This document shows positions 18,861-25,739 of a stretch of 64,000 nucleotides of DNA, in pieces. The notes below the pieces were generated by a model that did no database searches, was not told the DNA's origin, and saw only the letters and a list, made by a program, of their open reading frames with translations. Within the stretch, counting starts at the first letter, position 1, and the number at the start of each line of letters is the position of its first letter. The DNA lies in NCBI RefSeq assembly GCF_000226295.1, contig NC_016024.1, positions 1,347,501-1,411,500 on the forward strand. Direction: 5' to 3'. The position numbers and the translations under genes were made by a program. This DNA comes from Chloracidobacterium thermophilum B (GTDB lineage Bacteria > Acidobacteriota > Blastocatellia > Chloracidobacteriales > Chloracidobacteriaceae).

Positions 18861-20051
18861 TCAGTTTTCGCTGACTTTGCGGGCCGAGGAAGGGGACATG
18901 TGCGCCGGAAGGGCGACGGCCTGACCTTCCGGCGGCCTGTTCTCAGGGTTGGCGTGTTCGGTTTCTCCACCGGAAGTCAGTACCAGTGCGCCCTGGGGTT
19001 CTTTGGAGAAGATCAGCTTTTTGTTTTCCGGGTCATAGTCCACGTGGAGCAGGTCGCCGGTGCTGACCTGTTGTGTGGCGACCAGGCTGGCAATGGGGTT
19101 GACCAGAAACCGCTCGATGGCGCGCTTGAGATGCCGCGCCCCGTATTTCAGGTCAATTCCTTCGTCGAGCAGGAAGCGCTTGGTTTCCGGGGAACAGCGG
19201 ATGACGAATTTTTCCGCCGCCGTCTGGGTGATCCGTTCCTGGACGGCGCGCAATTCGAGTTCGAGAATCCGCTCCAGGTGATGGTCCTTGAGGCTGCGAA
19301 ACACCACCACCTTGTCAATCCGGTTCATAAACTCCGGCGAAAACTTGCGCCGCGCCGCTTCGGTCGCCGTGCGGTAGATTTTCTGGTCCAGGTCGTCGCG
19401 CTGCGTTTCCGGGCGTACGGGAGCAAAGCCAATGCTGCCGGTGATGAGTTCCGACATTTCCTTGGCGCCCAGATTGCTTGTCATCACAATCATGCACTTT
19501 GAGAAATCCACCCGCCGGTTGTCGCCCAGGGTGAGCGTCGCCTTGTCCAGAATGCCCAGCAGCAGTTGCCACAAGGCGTCCGAGGCTTTCTCGATTTCGT
19601 CAAACAGGACGAAGGTCAGCTTGTCCTGTTCGGTGTGGTACTTGTCGAGGTTTTCCTGGGTCAGCAGCGGCGGCGTCTCACGGTGGCCGAGGTAGCCGGG
19701 GGGCGAGCCGATGAGCTTGGCGACTTCGTGACTGTGTTGAAACTCGGCGCAGTCAATTTTGACGACGGCATAGGGGTCACCAAACAGGGCTTCGGCTGCC
19801 GCCTCAACGACGCGGGTTTTGCCCGAACCCGTTGGTCCGAGAAACAGCATCGTCCCAAGGGGACGGCCGGGATGCGCCAGCCCGGCCAGATAAATCTGGT
19901 AGAGGTTGGCAATGCGGCGGACAGCGCGTTCCTGCCCGACGATGCGCGCCATGAGTTTTTCTTCAAACTCGCGGGCGCGGGGACTTTTCAAATCCGGGTT
20001 GAGCAACGTCCGCTGTGGCGTGGCTTCACCGGGCGCAGCAGCAGTGGTCAT
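18861..20051 (-). CDS. Single-ring Clp-type AAA+ ATPase (ClpB/ClpA D2-like)
   Basis: 396 residues containing one AAA-2 module with the C-terminal ClpB D2-small domain. Walker A is GPTGSGKT, Walker B is FVLFDEIEKA, sensor 1 is MIVMTSNLGAKEM, the Arg-finger region is EFMNRIDKVVVF, and GARHLKRAIERFL is the sensor-2 segment. The substrate pore loop looks like GSPPGYLGH, the form of Clp D2 domains. The protein lacks the N-domain, the D1 ring and an obvious ClpP-binding IGF-type loop, so it is probably an unfoldase or disaggregase working without ClpP. Start ATG 20051 has AAGGAGAG 11 bases upstream. The last 40 residues are disordered. Confidence 0.85.
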   Translation of the reverse strand: MTTAAAPGEATPQRTLLNPDLKSPRAREFEEKLMARIVGQERAVRRIANLYQIYLAGLAHPGRPLGTMLFLGPTGSGKTRVVEAAAEALFGDPYAVVKIDCAEFQHSHEVAKLIGSPPGYLGHRETPPLLTQENLDKYHTEQDKLTFVLFDEIEKASDALWQLLLGILDKATLTLGDNRRVDFSKCMIVMTSNLGAKEMSELITGSIGFAPVRPETQRDDLDQKIYRTATEAARRKFSPEFMNRIDKVVVFRSLKDHHLERILELELRAVQERITQTAAEKFVIRCSPETKRFLLDEGIDLKYGARHLKRAIERFLVNPIASLVATQQVSTGDLLHVDYDPENKKLIFSKEPQGALVLTSGGETEHANPENRPPEGQAVALPAHMSPSSARKVSEN

Positions 20052-20287
20052 CGAGTGTGTCTCTCCTTGAACGCCATCGTCGTCAAAAGGACCGGGAAAG
20101 CGTTGCGGCCAATCGGGGGAAGTGCTTCGGATAGTAAGCGAACGCCGGTTTTTTTGGCAATCCGGTGCTTTTCGCCCGACTTGGTGGCATCGCTTCAGAT
20201 ACGCAGTCCAATAGCGGTGACATCATCCCACAAGTGGAACCGGTTTTTCGGGAAGCCACCGCACATCTCCGTATCAGCCAAATATAC

Positions 20288-21352
20288 TCACGGAAGAATG
20301 GCGAACTTGATGCAATCGCCATGCTGGAGCTGATCCAGGGCCTCACCCAGCCGTTCGAGCGGGTAGTCGGCCGTGATGAGCTGTCCCCAGTCCACGCGCC
20401 GTTCGAGAAGCAGCTCGCGCGCCTGCCGGACGGCGCGGGGCGTCATGTGAAAGGGGCTGCGCAGCGTGATTTCGTCGTAGTGGATGCGCTCGGTGTCGAA
20501 CGTGACAGTGGTGCCGCGCTTGCAGCCGCCAAAGAAAATCACCGTTCCACCCCGGCGCGCCAGGTGCACGGCAAGTTCCCAGATGTGGGGCTGGCCCGTG
20601 CACTCGATGACGAGATCGGCCCCGCGTCCACCGGTGAGTTCACGAATCTGCACAGGCAGGGTTTCGTTCGTAAAGTCCACTGTTTGGGCCGCCCCAATGG
20701 CACGGGCAACACGCTGCCGGTACGCCCGCCGTCCCGCCACAATGATATTTTCCACGCCGCGCGCTTTCAGTGCCGCGACGTGCAGCAGGGCAATGGCACC
20801 GTTGCCAAGCACCAGAACGGTGTCGTCTTCCCTGACCGTCACCCCTTCCAGCCCATGCACGACACAGGCCAGGGGTTCCATAAGTGCGGCTTCCCGGTAA
20901 GGCAGATTCTCCGGCTTGAGATACATGTTCTGCCGCACGATGCGTTCCGGGATGCGGATGTATTCCGCATAGGCCCCCAGCACCATGGTGGACATGATGG
21001 TGTCGCAGAGGTTTTCCTGGCCGTGCTGGCAGTAGTAGCACGCGCCGCACGGAGCCGAATGGGTGGACATCACCGCATCACCTTCCTTGAAGCGCGTAAC
21101 ACCTTGGCCCACCTTGGCGATGACCCCGGCAAACTCGTGGCCAAAAAGGGTTGGGGTTGGAAACTTCGGATGACCGCGCAGAAAGGCTTTGAGGTCCGTC
21201 CCACAGGTAAGCGCCGTCATCACCTGGACGACGACACCACCCGGTTCAGGGTCAGGAACAGGCAGGTGTTGCATTTCAATCGTGCCCGGTTCCAGAAGCA
21301 CGTTGGCGCGCATGAGCGCTGGCATCAGCGGTGTGTGGTTCGGCAGGGGCAT
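20288..21352 (-). CDS. Zinc-dependent medium-chain alcohol/polyol dehydrogenase
   Basis: 354 residues of the MDR superfamily. The catalytic zinc ligands are visible as Cys in LTCGTDLKAF and GHEF (His-Glu). The structural zinc loop CGACYYCQHGQENLC has four cysteines. The NAD-binding Rossmann motif is VLVLGNGAIALLHVAALKA (GxGxxx with Asn-Gly), and the substrate-side signature is TGGRGADLVIECTG. The pattern resembles sorbitol, threonine or L-iditol dehydrogenases; the real substrate cannot be told. Both zinc sites are intact, so it should be active. It is divergent from the O-methyltransferase gene at 21583, separated by 230 bp that must contain both promoters. Confidence 0.87.
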   Translation of the reverse strand: MPLPNHTPLMPALMRANVLLEPGTIEMQHLPVPDPEPGGVVVQVMTALTCGTDLKAFLRGHPKFPTPTLFGHEFAGVIAKVGQGVTRFKEGDAVMSTHSAPCGACYYCQHGQENLCDTIMSTMVLGAYAEYIRIPERIVRQNMYLKPENLPYREAALMEPLACVVHGLEGVTVREDDTVLVLGNGAIALLHVAALKARGVENIIVAGRRAYRQRVARAIGAAQTVDFTNETLPVQIRELTGGRGADLVIECTGQPHIWELAVHLARRGGTVIFFGGCKRGTTVTFDTERIHYDEITLRSPFHMTPRAVRQARELLLERRVDWGQLITADYPLERLGEALDQLQHGDCIKFAILP

Positions 21353-21582
21353 TGGGAATCACTCGACGTCGGCTGTAAAAATGGCAAGCATCGCGTGGGC
21401 ATTGTGTGTGGTCATTCCCAGGCGGGCAAGTCATCGCCACAGCAGCCGTAGCATAAGCTGCCGTGACCATGCTAGCGTCCGAAGCGCCCAATGTATTGTC
21501 TGAACGTACTTTGGCGACTGGCACTACCGGTTGGCGGGAAGGTTTCGTCCCGGATAGTCCAGGCCGCATAGCTGGAGTTGGC

Positions 21583-22629
21583 ATGTCCACATCACCAAAA
21601 CGTCGCTCACGACGAGCGACTTGCATCACGCCAGAGCCGCTTTACCGGTTGGGGACGGCTTTCTGGAGCAGCGGCGTTCTGTTTGCCGCCCATCGGCTGT
21701 CGGTTTTTGATGTCTTGGAAGCGCGCCCGCAAAGCGGGTCTGACTTGGCCAGAGCCTGTGGGTTGACACCAGCCGGGGCGGAAAAACTGCTGGCGGCCTG
21801 TGCCAGCTTGGGACTGGTCATCGAGGATGAGTCTGGGCAGTATCGGAACAGCCCCCTGGCAACGACGTTTCTCGTGCGCGGCAAGCCAGCCTATCAGGGA
21901 CACCTGTTGGCTTACTTTGCCGACTTGTGGGCCCGGTTTGGGGAACTTGAGCATCTGCTCCGCACCGGTGAAATCGGCCCGCGTGAAATGGCTTTCGATT
22001 TGGTGCGTCCGAATGATGAACGCCAGGCGGCTGAGCGGGCCTGGGTGCTGGCTATGCACGAGATTGCCTTGGGCGGACAGGCCGAGGCGCTGTGCCGGGC
22101 GGTGGACTTGAGCGGCTACACCCGTCTGCTTGATGTCAGCGGTGGGGCTGGTTCGTACGCACTCCGCTTTGCCGAGCAGTATCCGGGACTGACAGCCGAG
22201 GTGTTTGACTTGCCGGAGGTCGTCGCCATTGCTGACGAACTGATTCAGCAGTCGGCTGTTCGCGACCGGGTTCGCGTCCGGTCCGGGGATTTCGTCAATG
22301 CCGATTATGGCTATGGCTACGATGTCGTGTTGTTGTCCGGTGTTCTGCACGGGCTTGGGGAGCGGCATATCCTGCGGGTACTAAAGAAAAGCTACGCCGC
22401 CCTCAATCCAGGTGGATGCGTAATCGTCCAGGAAATGACGCCCGATGCACCCTCTCCCGCCGCCGCCCAGTTTGCCGCACTCTTCAGTCTCAACATGATG
22501 TCAGGGGCGACCTATTCGGCTGAACAACTCGCCCTGTGGCTCAACCAGTCTGGTTTCCTGCGGATTACAGTGACGCCGCTGGAGCAGGCCTGCTGGTTTG
22601 ACCACGTAATTTCAGGACATAAACCCTAG
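21583..22629 (+). CDS. SAM-dependent O-methyltransferase, family 2 (hydroxyneurosporene/BchU/acetylserotonin type)
   Basis: 348 residues. The N-terminal winged-helix dimerisation domain spans about 20-110 (LFAAHRLSVFDVLEARPQSG, then CGLTPAGAEKLLAACASLGL). The Methyltransf_2 catalytic domain has the SAM glycine motif LLDVSGGAGSYALRFA, an acidic residue after EVFDLPEV, GDFVNADYG and LNPGGCVIVQE. The family includes CrtF, BchU and small-molecule O-methyltransferases. In a phototroph a pigment role would be conceivable, but nothing nearby supports it. The catalytic base is uncertain (VLLSGVLHGLGERH carries the His). ATG 21583 is chosen over an in-frame start at 21463 because GGAG stands five bases upstream and homology starts soon after. 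Confidence 0.85.
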   Translation: MSTSPKRRSRRATCITPEPLYRLGTAFWSSGVLFAAHRLSVFDVLEARPQSGSDLARACGLTPAGAEKLLAACASLGLVIEDESGQYRNSPLATTFLVRGKPAYQGHLLAYFADLWARFGELEHLLRTGEIGPREMAFDLVRPNDERQAAERAWVLAMHEIALGGQAEALCRAVDLSGYTRLLDVSGGAGSYALRFAEQYPGLTAEVFDLPEVVAIADELIQQSAVRDRVRVRSGDFVNADYGYGYDVVLLSGVLHGLGERHILRVLKKSYAALNPGGCVIVQEMTPDAPSPAAAQFAALFSLNMMSGATYSAEQLALWLNQSGFLRITVTPLEQACWFDHVISGHKP

Positions 22630-22674
22630 TTTCTCGTCCTGAACCTTCTCGGAGCATCTGGGAGAGCATAAACA

Positions 22675-23757
22675 ATGCCACCACGTAGGAAAAAAACGCG
22701 CGTCATTTTTCTTTATCTCAAGATTTTTATTCCGGCCATTGTTGTTACCATTGTGGCTGCAGTTGGCTATACGGTGTATGCTGTCAACGCCATTACTAAA
22801 TCCAACCGCACGCTGCTTTCGATTAAGGACTTTCCAAAAAAACTACCGGACAACTGGGGGAAAGTGGTCAGCTTTACCTGGAAGGAGGTTCAGATTTCCG
22901 GCACCAGTGGAACCCTCAATGGGTGGGTTTTTATCCGTGGTGCCGGACTACCCGGAATCGTCATCACCCATGGGTTGGGAAGTTCACGGGCTGACATGAT
23001 GGATCTGGGCTATCGGCTCTGGGAGCGGGGGTACAACGTGCTTGTCTATGACCTCCGGGCACATGGTGAGAGCACAAATCTTGTGACAACTCTTGGGGCG
23101 TCTGAAAAGAAAGATTTGGCAGCCGCTGTGGAATTCTTCAAAACCTTCAAGGTTCCATCTCCAAAGGGCGGGGTAGTACCTTTGATTGATCCCAATAGGA
23201 TTGGGCTTTATGGAGTCAATGTCGGGGCTTATGCATCGCTGATGGTGGGTGGTGAGAATGACTCGGTCAAGGCTGTTGTGGCCGATATGCCTTATAATTC
23301 CGTGCGCGAGTTTGCACACCTCCGCGCCCGTGATCTGCTCGGTCTTGACAACTTCATCACGAATGGCCTGCTCGACATTGGATTGCAGATCAATCAGGGG
23401 GGGATTTATGACACTGGTTCTGTTCGCAGTCAGGCTGCCAACTATCAGAGCAAAGGCAAGAGCGTGGCAGTCTTAATCGCCGGCAGTCAGCCTAAAGTCT
23501 TCCAACAGGCTGCACAAGAAGTGGTATTGGCGCTTGGCCCCTCTGTTTGTGAACAAATTGACATTCCGAGGTCACGCAACATTCCTCTGGCCGGCAAGGA
23601 TGCTGACCTTTACAACGAGCGGGTGTGCAGCTTTTTTGCCCAGCGTGGGTTTCCGGTGATCCCGCTCCCGGATGCTGCTCCGTCACCGGCTCCAGCCCCG
23701 CCGGTCGCGCCTCCGGCAGCCGGCAAGGAAGTGGACGGCAAGGGAACTGGTCAGTAA
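22675..23757 (+). CDS. Membrane-anchored alpha/beta-hydrolase-like protein lacking the nucleophile serine
   Basis: 360 residues: a basic start, one transmembrane helix (about 10-40), an alpha/beta-hydrolase fold (about 75-320) and a Pro/Ala-rich tail. The strand-turn GIVITHGLGSSRADMMDLG (oxyanion-loop His-Gly, 99-100) and VYDLRAHGES (about 125-133) are typical. The nucleophile elbow, normally GxSxG, reads GVNVG (180-184), with Asn182 replacing serine, so ordinary esterase chemistry is unlikely. It may be a non-catalytic binder or use another mechanism. By eye it is less GC-rich than its neighbours (GGATTGGGCTTTATGGAG-like stretches). It is followed four bases later by the Gfo/Idh/MocA gene, so the two are translationally coupled. 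Confidence 0.75.
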   Translation: MPPRRKKTRVIFLYLKIFIPAIVVTIVAAVGYTVYAVNAITKSNRTLLSIKDFPKKLPDNWGKVVSFTWKEVQISGTSGTLNGWVFIRGAGLPGIVITHGLGSSRADMMDLGYRLWERGYNVLVYDLRAHGESTNLVTTLGASEKKDLAAAVEFFKTFKVPSPKGGVVPLIDPNRIGLYGVNVGAYASLMVGGENDSVKAVVADMPYNSVREFAHLRARDLLGLDNFITNGLLDIGLQINQGGIYDTGSVRSQAANYQSKGKSVAVLIAGSQPKVFQQAAQEVVLALGPSVCEQIDIPRSRNIPLAGKDADLYNERVCSFFAQRGFPVIPLPDAAPSPAPAPPVAPPAAGKEVDGKGTGQ

Positions 23758-23761
23758 GCAC

Positions 23762-24736
23762 ATGGTGACGGTAGGCGTCATTGGCGTCGGCGCCCTGGGG
23801 CAGCACCACGCCCGGCTTTACGCCGGCCTGCCGGGGGTACGACTGGTTGGGGTGTGTGACCTGCGTCCTGAAGTCGGACAGTCCGTAGCTGACCGTTATG
23901 GTGTTGCTTACTTTGCCGACTGGCAGGACCTTGCCGCACGGGTGATGGCGGTCAGCGTGGCTGTCCCCACTTGTGACCACTGCACGTTGTCAGTGGCGTT
24001 GCTTTCCCAAGGCAAGCACGTCCTGGTCGAAAAGCCGATTGCCGTCACACTTGAAGAAGCCGGGCAGATGATTGCGGCGGCCGAGCAGGCCGGCGTCATT
24101 CTTCAGGTCGGCCATCTGGAGCGGTTCAATCCGGCGCTTCAGGCTGCCCAGGCACTGGTGTGCCAGCCCCGCTTTTTTGAGATTGACCGCCTCAGCGTGT
24201 TCACGCCCCGCAGCCTGGATATTGATGTTGTTGCCGACGTGATGATCCACGATCTGGATTTGCTGCGCTGGATGGTGGATGCACCGGTGGCCACTATCCA
24301 TGCCGTCGGCGTTCCGGCGCTGACAGAAAAAGTTGACATTGCCAGCGCCCGCATCGAGTTTGCCAACGGCTGTGTGGCGAATGTCACGGCCAGCCGCGTT
24401 TCGCTCGACAAGGTACGCAAGCTGCGGTGCTTCCACGCCGGAGGGTATGTTTCGGTCGACTGCCTGACCCAGCAGGTGACGGCGCTGGAGGTCGTCCGTT
24501 CCCAAGGGGCGGCCGCGCCGCCAGCCATTGTACCCCGCGCGGTTACGGTCGCACCCGATGAGCCATTGCGGGCCGAACTCGAACACTTCATCACCTGCAT
24601 CCGGCAGGGCCGGCAGCCGCTGGTGGATGGACGGGCCGGACAGGCGGCTTTGGAACTGGCGCTTCAGGTACGGGCGGAAATCACTGCCCATGCCCGCCGC
24701 GCCGGACTGGGGCATTGGGTGGACGTTCCAACGTAA
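23762..24736 (+). CDS. Gfo/Idh/MocA-family NAD(P)-dependent oxidoreductase
   Basis: 324 residues. N-terminal Rossmann fold: VGVIGVGALGQHHARLYAGL (GxGxxG). The signature EKPIAVTLEEA carries the catalytic lysine of the EKP motif, and the C-terminal alpha/beta substrate domain contains VGHLERFNPA and DVMIHDLDLLRWM, with the His-Asp pair. The GHLERFNPA pattern is seen in family members that act on UDP-GlcNAc derivatives, such as GnnA, which makes the 3-amino sugar of some lipid A types; this assignment is an inference. The start is set at ATG 23762 (MVTVGVIGVGALG). The frame is open upstream but overlaps the hydrolase. The next gene begins 88 bp later on the same strand. Confidence 0.87.
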   Translation: MVTVGVIGVGALGQHHARLYAGLPGVRLVGVCDLRPEVGQSVADRYGVAYFADWQDLAARVMAVSVAVPTCDHCTLSVALLSQGKHVLVEKPIAVTLEEAGQMIAAAEQAGVILQVGHLERFNPALQAAQALVCQPRFFEIDRLSVFTPRSLDIDVVADVMIHDLDLLRWMVDAPVATIHAVGVPALTEKVDIASARIEFANGCVANVTASRVSLDKVRKLRCFHAGGYVSVDCLTQQVTALEVVRSQGAAAPPAIVPRAVTVAPDEPLRAELEHFITCIRQGRQPLVDGRAGQAALELALQVRAEITAHARRAGLGHWVDVPT

Positions 24737-24824
24737 GGGGCAGGGCGTTTCACCTTCGCCCTGCGCCGCTGACAGCTTCCCCGCCCCCCTGGGCGACTCC
24801 GGGCAACCACGGTGGAATCGGATT

Positions 24825-25739
24825 ATGGACATTGATGAATACCGCCGGATGTTCCAGCTCGAAACGACCTACTGGTGGTTTGTCGGGCGGCGCGCGCTGG
24901 TTCGGGATTGGGTGGCGGCGGCACTGCGCCGTCAGCCGGCGGCCACTTCCGAGCGGTGGCTGCTGGATGCCGGGTGCGGGACGGGGGCCAATGCCGAGAT
25001 GCTGCGTGCCTTCGGGCGGGTCATCGGCACGGATGTCTCGCCGGAGGCGCTCCACTGGTCACGGCAGCGGGGGCTTTCCCATCTGGCGCGGTGCCGCGTC
25101 GAGAAACTGTGTTTTGCCGACGATACCTTTGATGTGGTGACGGCGCTTGACATGCTCGAACACGTGGACGATGACCTGGCCGCCCTGGCTGAACTCCACC
25201 GGGTCTGCAAGCCGGGGGGAGCGGTGATCATCACCGTACCGGCGTATGGGTTTCTCTGGAGTCCGCACGACGAAGCCCTGCATCATCGCCGCCGCTATGC
25301 CCCACGGGAACTGCGCGACAAACTTCAGGCCATGGGGTTTGAGGTCGAGCGGCTGAGCCACTTCATGTGCGGGTTGTTCCTGCCGGTGTTGTTGCTGCGT
25401 TTCTGGCAGAGCCTGCGCAAGCAGGGGGTGCGTCCGCAAAGCGACCTGCGTCCTTTGCCGACGTGGCTCAATGGGTTGCTCATCCGGCTGTTGGGCATCG
25501 AGCGATGGTTGATCAGCCTGTTCAGTCTGCCCGTCGGGGTTTCACTCATCTGTACGGCGCGCAAACGGGCCTGGGTACGCTCCCTAGTGCAGCGTCGTCC
25601 TGAGTTCGCTTACGATTTCGGTCAGTGTGCGCTCGATGATGCCTATATCAACCGGTTTGCCAATGAGCCGCACACGCCGGGCCTGGAGTTCTCCCGGCGT
25701 GATCCGGTCCGCCCAACCGGTCACGAGCGTGATGGGTAG
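24825..25739 (+). CDS. Class I SAM-dependent methyltransferase with an antisense-overlapping C-terminus
   Basis: 304 residues. N-terminal Tyr/Trp-rich segment EYRRMFQLETTYWWFVGRR; SAM motif LLDAGCGTGANAEMLRAFG; then VIGTDVSPEALHW, FDVVTALDMLEHVDDD, VCKPGGAVIITVPAYGFLW and HHRRRYAPRELRDKL. This is the Methyltransf_11/UbiE-like type often found with polyprenyl-sugar or O-antigen genes. A hydrophobic stretch (GLFLPVLLLRFW, plus LISLFSLPVGVSLI) near the C-terminus suggests membrane association. Natural homologues would be expected to end near LICTARK; here the frame continues about 58 residues, 156 bp of it antisense to the 3' end of the kinase gene. Start ATG 24825 has GGTGGA eight bases upstream. 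Confidence 0.83.
   Translation: MDIDEYRRMFQLETTYWWFVGRRALVRDWVAAALRRQPAATSERWLLDAGCGTGANAEMLRAFGRVIGTDVSPEALHWSRQRGLSHLARCRVEKLCFADDTFDVVTALDMLEHVDDDLAALAELHRVCKPGGAVIITVPAYGFLWSPHDEALHHRRRYAPRELRDKLQAMGFEVERLSHFMCGLFLPVLLLRFWQSLRKQGVRPQSDLRPLPTWLNGLLIRLLGIERWLISLFSLPVGVSLICTARKRAWVRSLVQRRPEFAYDFGQCALDDAYINRFANEPHTPGLEFSRRDPVRPTGHERDG

Noticed and set aside
18024-19502. Plus-strand frame spanning trmL and the Clp-type ATPase
   Set aside because: Crosses two real genes in other frames; trmL itself is in a different frame with all motifs.
20052-20287. Possible RNA gene or terminator between the Clp-type ATPase and the dehydrogenase
   Set aside because: The T-tract at about 20145-20155 has no stable stem at the right place; nothing resembles a tRNA or known small RNA.
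21583-22629. Calling the O-methyltransferase BchU or CrtF
   Set aside because: Only the broad family is supported; no pigment gene is nearby and the sequence is equally close to other small-molecule methyltransferases.
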